From NCBI GenBank assembly GCA_963924555.1, contig OZ004583.1, forward strand, positions 2,947,501 to 3,011,500: DNA of 64,000 bases. Reading direction: 5' to 3'. Shown one piece after another: positions 23,592-35,011 of the stretch. The notes beneath the pieces are model-generated. The model was not told where the DNA came from. It saw nothing but the letters and a program-made list of their open reading frames with translations, and did not search any database. The position numbers and the translations under genes are program-made. Source of the stretch: Crambe crambe. Its lineage: Eukaryota; Porifera; Demospongiae; Poecilosclerida; Crambeidae. Numbering within the stretch: position 1 is the first letter of the stretch; every line of letters starts with the position of its first letter.

Positions 23592-23845
23592 GATCTCAAT
23601 TAATTATTATTATGAAGAAACTGAACAAAAGTCAATTTTAGATGTCGTTTTTTTTCTTCGTATGTTAGCGAATGAATTTTAGATTTTTGAACATTCTTGT
23701 CTCTACTGTGTAGGTGTAATGATTCACTGTAGCCTTCTGAGAACCTGTAGAGTAAGGGTAGAAGAGAAAGAAGAGTTTTTAGTTTATACAGTCCTATGAC
23801 CTTTGACCTGCCATCCCTACTTAGAGAGTGCTGCCGCACTCTCTG
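23592..23845 (-). mobile_element. Interspersed element with ATA tail (same family as 38593-39093)
   Basis: Reverse complement of the element duplicated at 38593-39093: it begins (on the - strand) cagagagtgcggcagcactc, contains ttctcagaaggctacagtga, and ends in an AT-rich trinucleotide tail. Homology to the 39.1 kb copy appears to continue beyond the tail (gccagtaagtc). Confidence 0.7.
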
Positions 23846-25154
23846 ATTATACTTTATCACTTGTATGACTTAATTAGGATTGTGCTGTATGATTGTATCA
23901 TCTATACATCTTCTAGAAGTATCTAGTGTCTTATCCTGATTGGTTGATTTTGTGTCACATTATTATTGGTTGATTTATGTGTTATATACCTGATGTACAT
24001 GTATGTGTGTTCAGATCATCTTTTTGAGTCTTGCTTTTATAAAAGTTCTTTAGCTACTAATAATAAATCTGGAGTAAAGAATGCCTACAATGATATCACA
24101 ATTTATTTTTCAGCTATATATTGTGAATCCACAAAAATTGTTAAGATATGAATGTCATTAATCTGGTCATTTTTTTCCCAAGGCAAGTCTGATTTGTCTG
24201 AAAGGGTTAGGACAATTTTTAAATTCTAAACAAGTATATACGTAGCTAAATAATGTTCAAATCTTGCTTAACTACAGTAGCTACATGTCGATGTAGCTGG
24301 AGTCCTAGTGAGGCAAGATGACAGCTGAAGCCATGCACCCCATTTCATACAGCTATGACCTACATAATCTATGGATGTTTTTTGTTTTTTTTTTGGCTAG
24401 TCAATTTCATCACATATTGTATAAGTGTAGATGTAGAGTTAGCTAGCTATGTGGCTCTCGTGAATGGAAAAGCCAGAAAGGATTCAAATCAGACGGAAAG
24501 TAATTTCAATAAAATTAGTTCCCATAAAAATTACATAGTTAATTGGTGAGCAAGCGAAGAGGGCATGCCGGATGGTGTGTTTCTGACTGTGTCAGAGCAG
24601 CTAGCTAACTGTACGATACTGGCAGCTCTGCAGTTTGAGTGCAGCTTCAGCTGGTAATTCTCTAGCTGTCTTGCAGTGCCATGGGCAGATACCATTTAGG
24701 TCCATGTGTATAAAATATTTATAGCTAGCTAGCTCTTCACTACCCCCACATAAATTTTGAGAAAAAAAACCAAATAAAAATTCACAGGATATCATATTAA
24801 TCCCCTATAAATTGGACTACAATATATATATAGCTTATTACAATGTGCGACCTATTCTACAGGAGATGGAGTGGAGCTGAGTGGGTTCATAGTGCTTTTT
24901 ATGCCATTTTTGCACCTGAACCTGGAGACGGCCATCCCCAAAAATGGCAAATCTTTATGATGGAAAGTGCCTCTTGAGACACTATTCCCGAGAGATAGGG
25001 CTGGTACCATGCATTCTGGGGTCCTCGTCCTGTAGCCTGGGTTCAGAGAATAACACTCTGATGCTAACTTGGAATGCACCAAGTCAGTTAACAACCTGAA
25101 TAGATATTGAAAACAAAGTCATTGTTGAGGATATAATCATAAGTGAGGGATAAT

Positions 25155-25224
25155 CTCGCGGGCCAGACTAGATTCTTTCCTTTTTCTTGGGGGCAGGAAA
25201 AAGGAATCGAGTCTGGCCCGCGAG
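25155..25224. repeat. GC-rich hairpin with flanking direct repeats
   Basis: Inverted arms ctcgcgggccagact ... agtctggcccgcgag are flanked a few bases out by tgaggga on both sides. A related stretch, atctcgcgcggccagac, lies inside the transposon at 9099-9856. Confidence 0.7.
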
Positions 25225-25966
25225 ACTAAATGAGGGAGGAGTACATTGAAATGACCACTGGCTGCTCACTCGCCCAACTAATGCTATACGAGCATCTCTA
25301 GTTGGTGGTGGTTTGTTTCATAAAGCTAATTTTTATGAAAACTAGAATTTTATCATGTTAGCTAAGAGAAAGTAATTTATTCAGGTTCAGAGGTGTATAG
25401 ATCACTATCTTAATTTTCCCAAAGATGAAGTTCAAATGACTTTAACTACAATGCTTATAGCATCATTGCTTTGCTGAGCTTCAAATCATTTGAATAATAA
25501 TGATTGACATGATAACTTTTAAATAGCTAGCTACATCTAAGTTAATGTGATAGACTCAACATTATGTATGTATGTATATGTATGTAAGTGTTATTGTATA
25601 AAATTAAGTAGCAGAAACTGTTCTAGAGTCAGTTAGCTATGTTCCAGGCTAAGTTGTGATTTGGTATTATTATTTGTAGTCTAGCTACTATATGCAGTTT
25701 AATCACATTCCTTTGATTGGAAAATAGTAGATCAATAGTCTTGCATAACATCTATGAGTGTCAAATTCATGGATTAGTAATTATCATAGCTGCATCAATC
25801 ATAGCTAATTATTGTTGGTTCAACCTCATAATATGATTAGCTAGCTATTAATTTTGATAAAAATCATGAATACCCTATACTATGTAACTTAATCGTCTGG
25901 CAAAATTAATTATGGTTTCTGTGCCTGCATGCCTTGTGCATGTCTGGTACATTCATCATTTTCTAA

Positions 25967-26150
25967 ATAAAAAGGTCAAGTAAGGATAGCAGCTGGGCTG
26001 TATAATGTACTGCAGCCTCGTATGAAAACAATCCCTACATTTACATCCACTGCCTATAGCTAGCTATGGCAGTTGTAAATGTGGGGATTGTTTTCATACA
26101 AGGCTGCAGTACAGCCCAGCTAGATTTTAGGCTATCCTTTTTAAATTTTT
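25967..26150. repeat. Hairpin MITE
   Basis: Left arm aaaaaggtcaagtaaggata and ctgcagcctcgtatgaaaac folds back on the right arm around the centre tagctagcta. A partial copy lies at about 39648-39735. Confidence 0.75.
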
Positions 26151-26964
26151 TGCACTGTTTTTCTTTCACATTACTGTGAAGTTTAAAGTAAGTGTGTATT
26201 GAGGGTGGCAGTATGATCAACTGAGAGCATAGATCTATACATAGACCTTATCTTTTAAAATTATCTTTTTCTTTGTACGTAGGTAGGTACATACACAGTC
26301 ACTGGTGATTGAAGAATTTATTTATAGCAACAGTAATGTAACTGACATGTGCATGGTATAGTGAAGTGAGCTGACTACATTACAGCCAAGTACTGGCTAT
26401 AATAGGATGAGCATCTGTAGTGCCTTCCTTTACGTATATAGAGACTATCCGGATCCGAATTATTTCAGCTCATACAATAATTATGATCACAGGGAGAGGG
26501 CATGCAACTCATATACACCACCGAAATGCTGGAGGTTACTAAAAATAGATCGCAGTTTGGCGTCACTGTTTGTAATTACTAGTATACTGCATGCGTGCCC
26601 ACAAACAGCCGGCATGCATGGCTGAGGCAAACTTCAAAGTATTATGACCAGGGATTAGGGGAAGGGGTAGAAATACGTAGAAATGGACACATTGAAGCTA
26701 CAGCTGGAGAGTCAGCAACTTCAGATTAGGTAGAAATAGGTGAAGAATTCCTCTACAGTCGCTTGTACTTCTTTGACACATTCAAGCCTGGTGTCAGAAA
26801 GATATCGTAATAAACACGTGGCTGTCATTATGATGACTTAATCTTGCGCATGCAAGGTGTTGCTAGCAAATAAAAACAAAATTTAATAGCTTCTTTATAG
26901 CTAGCCAATGATCTAAATAAAAATAAAAACACAAAAAATTAATTTTTTTCTTTTCTTTTTTCTT

Positions 26965-28122
26965 TTAATTTTCTTTCTTTTTAGCTTCTATTTCCTTCGT
27001 TTTTCTCTCTTCAGCCTTCTTTTTGGCTTCTTCAGCTTCCTTTTTAGCCTCTTCCTCTTTATGATGAGCGATTAATGCTGTAACCCCTACAGCTGATCCC
27101 ACACCAATTGCACCTCCAATAGCACCACCCAAAACTAGACCAGCTCCAGCTGCCACACCAAAACTTGGAATACCGATAGCCAAAGCACCTATAGTAGCAC
27201 CTATGCCAGCTCCTGTAACACCAGCTGCTGTACTTGCACCGCCACCGCTACCAAGTACTTTTTTTTTGTGCTTCTGGAACCAGGTTTTATGTGGGATGAC
27301 TATGTCTTGTTCTGCAATATCGATTTCAGGATCCACTCTACCCCTCACTTGAAAGCGTTCGAGATTCATCATGAGGAGAGCAATTTGCCCATCATTAGAA
27401 CACTTATTACAGATGGTAAACCATAACTCACTCAACCATGGCTCTGAGTCGTCGTTAAAATAAGGCTTACTTGAAATTCCAGCTGGCACAATAGGAATAT
27501 GATCAGGATTTATTTCGGCTGTAACGAGTGCCTTTTTAACTTCTTCCATCCAATTTGCTATTTTTTCATTAAATTTTGCTTTCATGTTCTTCAGCTCCTG
27601 CTCTTCAAAGAGTGAAATTAAGGTATTTGCAAAAGTCAGGACTATGACACATTTGTCCCATATGTCAGTATCCAAGGCCTTTTTCAGAAGCTTCAGTACA
27701 GAAACATCATTTTCCATCACAACTCTAGTGGGATTAACTGATATACAATATATCAACATATTCACGTTTTTGCAATGTTCTTGTATTTTTTGCACGTAAT
27801 CTTCTTTATCTTTAAAGGCTTTGTTAAAACCTGGAGTATCATATGCAATCACTTCAGCATTACAAAGTGGGACATCTTTTCTTAAACTTTTGATCTCAGT
27901 CGTCTCTTCACTTAATTTACATCCTTCTGTAAAGAACTTTTCCCCAATCAGGGCATTCAGAATTGTACTCTTGCCTGTACCTGTTAGTCCACATGCCATG
28001 ATATTAATCTTTTTTTCCCCTCTAATGGTAGCAAGGATGGCTTTTTTTTGATCTTCAGTGATACGCTTCTCACTGACTAAATGATCAAGAAGTTTAATGA
28101 TATTTGGATCAAAGTCACTCAT
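26965..28122 (-). CDS. AIG1/Toc34-like GTPase with glycine-zipper membrane segment
   Basis: A single-exon gene of 385 aa. Residues 40-52 hold the G1 P-loop (MACGLTGTGKST), DTPG at 95-98 is G3, and LTFAN at 162-166 sits where G4 is expected and resembles the THAN/THAQ type of AIG1/Toc GTPases. Residues about 290-352 form a Gly/Ala-rich hydrophobic block with GxxxG spacing (GAGIGATIGALAIG, GGAIGGAIGVGSAVG), suitable for membrane insertion or oligomerisation. The last 33 residues are a Lys/Glu coiled coil. A role in membrane remodelling or immune signalling, as in GIMAPs, is inference only. Decayed relatives lie immediately upstream at 28620-30072. Confidence 0.8.
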   Translation of the reverse strand: MSDFDPNIIKLLDHLVSEKRITEDQKKAILATIRGEKKINIMACGLTGTGKSTILNALIGEKFFTEGCKLSEETTEIKSLRKDVPLCNAEVIAYDTPGFNKAFKDKEDYVQKIQEHCKNVNMLIYCISVNPTRVVMENDVSVLKLLKKALDTDIWDKCVIVLTFANTLISLFEEQELKNMKAKFNEKIANWMEEVKKALVTAEINPDHIPIVPAGISSKPYFNDDSEPWLSELWFTICNKCSNDGQIALLMMNLERFQVRGRVDPEIDIAEQDIVIPHKTWFQKHKKKVLGSGGGASTAAGVTGAGIGATIGALAIGIPSFGVAAGAGLVLGGAIGGAIGVGSAVGVTALIAHHKEEEAKKEAEEAKKKAEERKTKEIEAKKKEN

Positions 28123-28619
28123 AGTTACTTATGGTTGTAGCTACAATAGTTACAAACTACTTTCTCTTAACTGCTAGCTATAGCCAACATAGCTACTTAT
28201 ATAATCAATTTTGTTGTGGCGTGATCATGCCACCTATATTCATCTCCATTGCAAATGAGCCACCCAGCTACACTATGGAATTCATCACCATGCGATCACA
28301 TTCATGAATGATGGCATTGAAGTTAGCTATAAAAATGCTAACACAGTACATAGAAGGTTAAACAGCAGCAAATCTTACAATGGAAGATTCAAGCAAAGAA
28401 GAAAGCTTCTTGATTTACATGGCTTTTAAATCAAACTTATACACCACTTTTTTTCCTGAATTATACTTAATTGAATTTTACATCTCTTGTACATTTTATA
28501 TGTAGCTTGTAAACTTTACAAGTGTTTAACAGCTTTTAATGCTTTGCGTGAAAAGTGGTGTAAAAAAGCATTACGATGAGAAATTGGACACATGGAAAAA
28601 AAAGAAAAAGATCTGCAAC
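28123..28619. other. Upstream region of the GTPase gene, nothing recognised
   Basis: AT-rich, no open frame or repeat recognised; may hold the promoter of the GTPase gene. Confidence 0.3.
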
Positions 28620-29095
28620 TTGCTTACAAGTAGTGTTGTACCCAAAGAATTAGCCCAAGATTGTACCTGCCAGCTTCAGAACACGAAGTCATTTGACGAC
28701 TGAACCAGAAAGACCTTCATGGGTGAGTGATTTGTGATCTTCTATTCTTCATGCAGATAAAAGCAATGCAAAACCTGTCAACATGAGAATCCTCATGAAC
28801 AGAATCTTCGACACAAACCCAAGCCTTAGGGATTCTTATAATGGAGAGATGCTGATTCCAAAGAAACACATATGAGCAAAGAGCAGTGAAATTGGCAGTA
28901 GAATATGCGATGAAAAAAAAAAGCAAGTGCTGGTCGTGCTTGGGGTTCTTTGAATTAAGACAATGTTGAAAAATACATGACATTTGGAATCGGATGATAC
29001 ATTGCATATTTAGAATTAACTCCTCAGTTATCATCATTGTTGTAGGTGGATCTGAATCTGGTATAACTGCTCTCATCAATTCCCTAATTGTTTTC
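28620..29095 (+). pseudogene. Inverted remnant of tandem-GTPase gene
   Basis: On the + strand it reads PKELAQ, then stop-ridden sequence equivalent to the C-terminal part of one GTPase module, then a P-loop relic VVGGSESGITALINSL near 29040-29085. It matches the opposite-strand remnant 29425-29910 in the same order, so the two form an imperfect inverted duplication. Many stops and frame changes. Confidence 0.65.
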
Positions 29096-29099
29096 TGTC

Positions 29100-30072
29100 C
29101 ATGGTTCGACTGTGCTAACATTATCTTCAATATTGACAAAAGTGAGCACGATAACAGCATGGAGCCACACCTCTTCTCCAAGTTCACGAGTAATCTTTTC
29201 AATATTTCCCATGACTCTGTTTCTATTTTCCCTAATTTGAATGCAAAGTAGAAAAAGGCCCAGATTTTTCAATGATTTAATCATAGGCTTAGTATTTTTG
29301 AATTTAATCTGCAAACCAGGAGTATCCCATACACGACAGGTGATATTTTCATACTTTATATCCTTGTGGTATATTTCTCCTGTCTTTTCTTCTTGGAGGA
29401 ATCTTTCCCATAAAATAGGGAATTGAAGAGAGAGGTCTTACCGGATTCGGACTCACCTACAACAGTGATATCAACTGAGGAGCTGATGCTTTCCAGTAAG
29501 CAAGTAAAGTATCATGCAATTCCAATTGTTGTAGCTAATACTTTCGTATTTTTCAACATTACACAAAGAACTCCAAGCAAGACCAACACTTGCCTTTTCT
29601 TCATCATCATATATAACTTCTAACTTCACTGCTCTTTGCTCATATGTGCTGTGGATTACAGGAATGAAATGTGTCAGCATCTCTCCATTATAAGAATCAC
29701 TAAGGTTTAGGTTTGTGTCAAAGATTCTGTTCATGAGTATTCTCATAATTACAGGTTTAGCATTGGTTTTAGCTGCATGCAGAATAGAAAACCACAAACC
29801 ATTCACCCATGAAGGTCCTTCTGGTTCAGTTGCCAAATGATTTCGTGTTTTGAAGCCAGCAGGTACAATCTTTATATTCTGGGCCAATTCTTTGGGCACA
29901 ACGCTACTTGTAAGAACTTGGCAGATATTTTCTTTCCACTTTTCAATTTCTTATCGTATTGCTTCTTTACACCATCTTGAGGATTTTGTTCTTCTATTGT
30001 AATCACACTAAAATCATGACTTCTATTGGCAGTTACAAACCTACAAAAGTACCAGGATGAGTCCCTGATCAA
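29100..30072 (-). pseudogene. Broken tandem AIG1-like GTPase gene
   Basis: On the - strand from 30072: end of one GTPase module (VTANRSHDFSV, then a frame change, PKELAQNIKIVPAG, WVNGLWFSI), then the start of a second module with a P-loop VVGESESGKTSLFNSL near 29420-29460, a frame change, CRVWDTPG, and VIVLTFVN. Block order and spacing parallel the intact GTPase at 26965-28122 (IPIVPAG, WLSELWFTI). Stops and shifts make a functional product unlikely. The first module lacks its P-loop, so the 5' part is lost. Confidence 0.65.
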
Positions 30073-30143
30073 GCTACACTCACTAAATCTTCTCCAGAGC
30101 TAACCATTAACAGAGGGTTATGTCATTACTTGTAGCCAGAATT

Positions 30144-33100
30144 TTAGCTATGCATAATACGACACTCACTTGTATTGACATCATATAATGACATAGGCGG
30201 TTCAGGTTCAGGCGAAAAAGTATCCTCGTGAGGTTGTGGGCAGATTGCTGAAAAAGCATCTTGATTTGTACTTTCACTTAGTAAATTATGATCAGTTGCC
30301 GATAGGGGATTTTGATTTCTTTCAAAAACAAGATGAAACTCATAAGTTTCACACTTGAGAGATTGTACTCCAATTTCAAGCAGTTTTCTTTCTTGTTCAT
30401 AACTCAGTGGAAATACTTTCAGTACACATTCACGAGAATATTTGAATTCATATACACCATTCCTTTCGTTTTGAATGTTTAGAATAGTTAAACTCAATAA
30501 GTCCTTCAAGTGACCCTTCACTGAATTTAAGGCTATAGGGTGATTGACTTCCACAAATAAGGAGGAGTAAGCATCTTTACTGCTGGCATAGTTTGATTGT
30601 GCTGGTTGTGGTGATGGCAATGGACAAAGTGATGAGGTAGTTGATGGCAGTGGCAATGCAGGTAGTTCTTGTGGATGTGTTAATGATCCCATTGATGGTG
30701 GAATAATATCTGTGGATTTATGTATACAGATCAATGATGAGAAAACTCCAAACATGTTTGACATTGTACATTCTATTTAATGTTTAAATGGAATTTTAAC
30801 TAACTAGTTTAAATGAGGTTAACATTGCATGAATCACGCCCCCCCAGAGCGCGCGTTTTCAGATTAGCCAGCTGCCACGAGGAGCATGAGGAGCCAGAAA
30901 GGGTTGCCACTGGCATTACTACTCAGTTTCTCCCACCCACCTCTCCCTCTTATGGTAAGGTATTTTGTTCTGCGATGTATTTTGTTCTGCAATGTATTTT
31001 GTTGTGCAATGTGTTTTGTGTGTGTGATGTGTTTTGTTATTGCACCTGTTGTATTTGAGTTCGTTACCAATGTGTTGGTTCTGTGTTGTATTTGTTCGTT
31101 CCTCTTGTATTTATGTTCTTTGTTCCAGCACACAATATTCAAGCTCCACTCTCCTCGGAGAGCCATTGCACATACCCCCCAGCTATTTCCACTTAGGTGC
31201 CAGGTCTGATTAACCTCCGAGCGGAGGATGTTGTAGCCAACACTCACTCCTCAAGGGGTGTCAGGTCCCGAGCGGGACCAGTTGCATTGGCTAGGGGTGC
31301 TGGGCCTAGGCAAGGTGCATTCAATTTAAGGCAGTTGGCCCAATGGTGCAGGACCTGGCACCCTGGCGTGGCCAGGAGCCTGGCTTTGGGAGCACTCAGT
31401 TGGGGGGGCAGCTTTTGTGTGTGATGTATTTTATTATTGCACCTGTTGTACTTGAGTTCGTTACCAGTGTGTTGGTTCTGTGTTGTATTTGTTTGTTCCT
31501 CTTGTATTTATGTTCTTTGTTTCGTGATGCACACAAATTAAGCTCCGCCACTCTCTTCGGAGAGTGTGATAGTGCAAGAGCCATTGCACACACCCCCCAG
31601 CTACTTCCATTTGGGTGCCAGGTCCGATTAACCTCCGAGTGGAGGATGTTGTAGCCAACACTCATTCCCCAAGCAGGGGTAGTGGGTGTCAGGTCCCGAG
31701 CGGGACCACTTGCATTGGCTAGGGGTGCTGGGCCTAGGCAAGGTGCATTCAATATAAAGGCAGTTGGCCCAATGGTGCAGGACCTGGCACCTTGGCGCGG
31801 CCAGGAGCCTGGCCTTGGGAGCACTCGGTTGGGGGGCGGCTCTTGCGCATTACCAAACCTTTTCTCCTTCTCCTTAAGAGTATCGGAGATGTAGGGTAAT
31901 TGGTGTTCAGTAGTGTGATCATAGCAAGGTTAATTTTGATATTAATCAATGCTATGATAATACGTACATACATACCTTTTGACTTGGAGTAGAATAATTT
32001 CAATACTCCAATTCCCTTCAGTTGACCTATTTGTTTCTCTTTCAAAGGAAATATTTCATCTAACTCATGAAAAGTGTAGAAAATGAGAGTGATACATCCA
32101 GATTTCCATTCACATAGGTATATTGGTACACCAAGCATTTCTGATAACTCGGACTGTAGCTCAAGAACTTCTTCTGCTGGAACATCAAAAAATTTATCAG
32201 TTTTTACATAGATCTTGGTTTTATTTTGCATAGAGGAATGTGTGTCAATAGGTACTTCACTAAGTCGGCGTTTACAATAAGCTTTGAATCTTGACTCATA
32301 TTCAGTCAGTATCTTCTTGTCATTGCTTGTGCCAAAGTTACTTACGACATTCTTCAAAATTCCATAACTGAAGAAGGAACAATGCTTAAATGTTTTTGAA
32401 AGTAATTCTTTAACCTTATCAGATTCGCTTATTCCTGGTATTTTGAGAATTTCAAGCGACATTTTCAGACTTGAAATATTTTCACAAGTAATTGTCGATG
32501 ATAAGGACTCAACAGTCTGAACAACCACACTAGTGAATTTAAATTGAATTTCTTTGCTCTCATATACCAATCTTCCCAGGAGTCTCTTCTTATCTTCTTC
32601 ATCCAAATGTTCAACTTTTAAATAAGGAAATTTATCCTTTACATCACTGCCACCTGACACACAAAAAGTTATCTCATCAAAGACAGTGTTAATTTAAACT
32701 CACCTTCATCATTTGAAGAAACAGCACTATTTTGAGGGGGATCAGTTTGCATATCCCCATTAATAATCTCTGCATTGCTGTCACCAATTGACTTGGAGAT
32801 AACTATTAAAGAATTGAGAAGACACATTGTATCAAAAAGTACAGCCATCGATTTGTATGGCTATCCTGATTGTTGTATATTTATAATTATTATTTGGGTA
32901 CTATATGATTTTGATACTTCTTACTATAAATAGACCTTGCTGAAATGGGCTGATGATTAGAATGCACATGCTTTTACCTACTCAGTGTGTCAGTGATAGT
33001 GTCAGCAAGTCCTGTTTGACTGATCTTTATGAGTGCTGCCTTTAAACTTTTCCAGCTGGGTTCACCACTCTTGGAGACATTATCTTCCTTATTGAGCCAT

Positions 33101-33559
33101 GCAGCAACCATTTCCTCACATAATGGCTCCATTTTCTTCAACTTGGAGTAAGAGAGTCCCAGTGCCCCACCCAACCTGATTAGGACATTTTTGTCCAAAT
33201 TTCTCAGGAATTCAGTGATTTCAAAGTGATCTTCCATTTTTAATAACTCCGCTAATGAAAAACATGAAAAGAACAACATGAATGATATACCTGTAGCTAT
33301 ATGAGAAAAATTGATATGTATACATAGGTTATTCCCCAACCACAAAGGCTGTATGGTTGAGCCCGAGGGCAACAGCCAATATAAATCATACGGCCTGAGT
33401 GGTCGTGGTATAATTAACCTATTTATAGGCTTATCTGGGCATTGATTGTTATGGTGATATTTATATTACCCTGGCTAACTTTGGTTAGCTATATCAATAT
33501 CACCCTGTGGTTGTTGTGCCTGTACTAGAATTACAACCAAATAGCAGTGCTTTGATCTT

Positions 33560-33603
<44 letters not shown>

Positions 33604-34214
33604 CTTTCTAGCTGGCTTAGTCACAGCGTGCTGCTGTGGAGCTAGCTGCCTTTGTAGCCAGGTGAAGTTAGTCTTGCAGGCCACACCCCCACCAACGTGA
33701 TTAGGGCCAAGAATAACTCTGTACGTCCACTGAGCTGTGTTGTCCATCATATAGCTTGTTGTCCAGCTATCAAGCTAGCTTTTGACATACGTAGTCTAGG
33801 GTCTGAACTGTTGCCATGCCCTTTATTAAAGAAGAATAGGGGGTAGTCCATATCATGTAGTCTATTATCTCAGTGCAGTCTACCTCAGTGCAGGGACAGC
33901 TCAGCCACTATCAGATTGGGTGGGTCGTAAGGTAGAATAGAAATATATGGGGGCCATGCACCACTATAATTGTGAGTAGCGGCATAATTAGCTAATTAGT
34001 TCAATGGGGCATCTGTGCCATCCTTACTTAGAGAAAACTATCGTGCTCTCTGCATGAGATTATCAAGGCGTCAGAGTGACCAATCAGATTACTGCTAGCT
34101 ATAGAGTGACCAATCAGATTACTGCTAGCTATGTATATATTATGTTCTAAATACTATCATGTAGCTATAACTATTCTCACCAGGTCCTGGATTGACTTCA
34201 ATGTTATCAGCCAT
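30144..34214 (-). CDS. Death-domain protein with 2A-like N-terminal motif and repeated modules
   Basis: Exons on the - strand: 34214-34181, 33251-32982, 32802-32704, 32653-31976 and 30709-30144, summing to 1647 nt (548 aa). Every intron is phase 1. Exon 1 encodes MADNIEVNPGP. Exon 2 encodes a death domain (about residues 18-100): LGGALGLSYSKLKKM, MVAAWL, PSWKSLKAALIKI. Exon 3 is an acidic linker. Exon 4 holds a helical module (DKFPYLKVEHLDEEDKKRLL) and ends IFPLKEKQIGQLKGIGVLKL; the last exon has a Pro-rich stretch and a second, similar VFPLSYEQERKLLEIGV. Death domains mediate homotypic contacts in apoptosis or innate signalling. The gene may once have continued into the GTPase remnants just downstream. 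Splice sites are by eye. Confidence 0.65.
31010..31850. repeat. GC-rich tandem duplication, period about 400 bp, in intron
   Basis: Two direct copies: gcacctgttgta begins at 31042 and 31439 (period 397). Each copy contains ttaacctccgag and gtcaggtcccgagcgggacc and ends near ggagcactcagttggggggg. GC content is clearly higher than its surroundings. Sits in the last intron of the death-domain gene (30710-31975). A shorter related lead-in starts about 30840. Origin unknown. Confidence 0.8.
33561..33603. repeat. (AAC)n microsatellite
   Basis: About 14 AAC units in the first intron of the death-domain gene. Confidence 0.9.
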
Positions 34215-35011
34215 TTTCAGTAACAAAGGAACGACCACTTGACTTTCACTGTAATGGACACCATTACAATAATAACTCTCTATATTTAATGGAGATGCAT
34301 GTAGCTAGTTAGTTGTATATAAAGCATTGGTATTATTTATTTGTTTGTTCTGTCTAAGATCCTAAAGTTGCACCAGAAGTCTGAGTAATCAATATACCCA
34401 TGCATGCATGGCCAGCCACACTGATTCAGGAAGCAACTTCCTCAAACACTGCATGGTAGCTATGAAGCTATGATTAGCTAGCTATAGTATGACTTACACT
34501 ATATAGTGATAACCACACTGGAAATAGCTCCAATTTTATCAGTATATCAAGAAGATTGCTATAACCGAGTCTGAACTTGCTCTTGTATCTCTCGAATCTA
34601 ATTGCTAGACAATAAGAGATAAACAAAAAGGAGTCATGTGACTAAGTGATATTTATTAGCAGCTATGAATAATAATTATAATCATCAGTGGTTGTTCACT
34701 GTAGCTAGAGTTAGCTAAATAACATGATTTCACTAATAGGATCCTAACCATTCAATACTCAAAATAGTTAGATATATCATTTGGCAAAGTTAACGTATAT
34801 ATCTGGAAAGCTATATATATACCTTGTATTTCCCTATCAAGACCCATCCATATAACTACTGCCATAATTATGATTGTATGGCTATGGGGGTCCAGTCATT
34901 ACAATCTGCCTCTATATACTGTTTCCTCCAATGGAGCATCCGTGCCATCCCAACTTAGAGAGTACTATCGTACTCTCTGATAACATACGTAATAGCTTCT
35001 GTATAGCCAAA
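34215..35011. other. Intergenic between death-domain gene and BPI duplicate
   Basis: No gene. Fragments of the cagagagtgc interspersed element occur near 34021-34062 (just inside the adjacent gene) and 34950-34984, the latter at the left edge of the BPI-like duplication. Confidence 0.4.

Larger units (their letters stand above)
23846..26964. other. Gene-free stretch with small hairpin repeats
   Basis: No coding region supported on either strand. Contains the hairpins listed at 25155-25224 and 25967-26150, otherwise AT-rich unique-looking sequence. Around 26320-26420 is a segment found inverted near 39370-39490. Confidence 0.5.
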
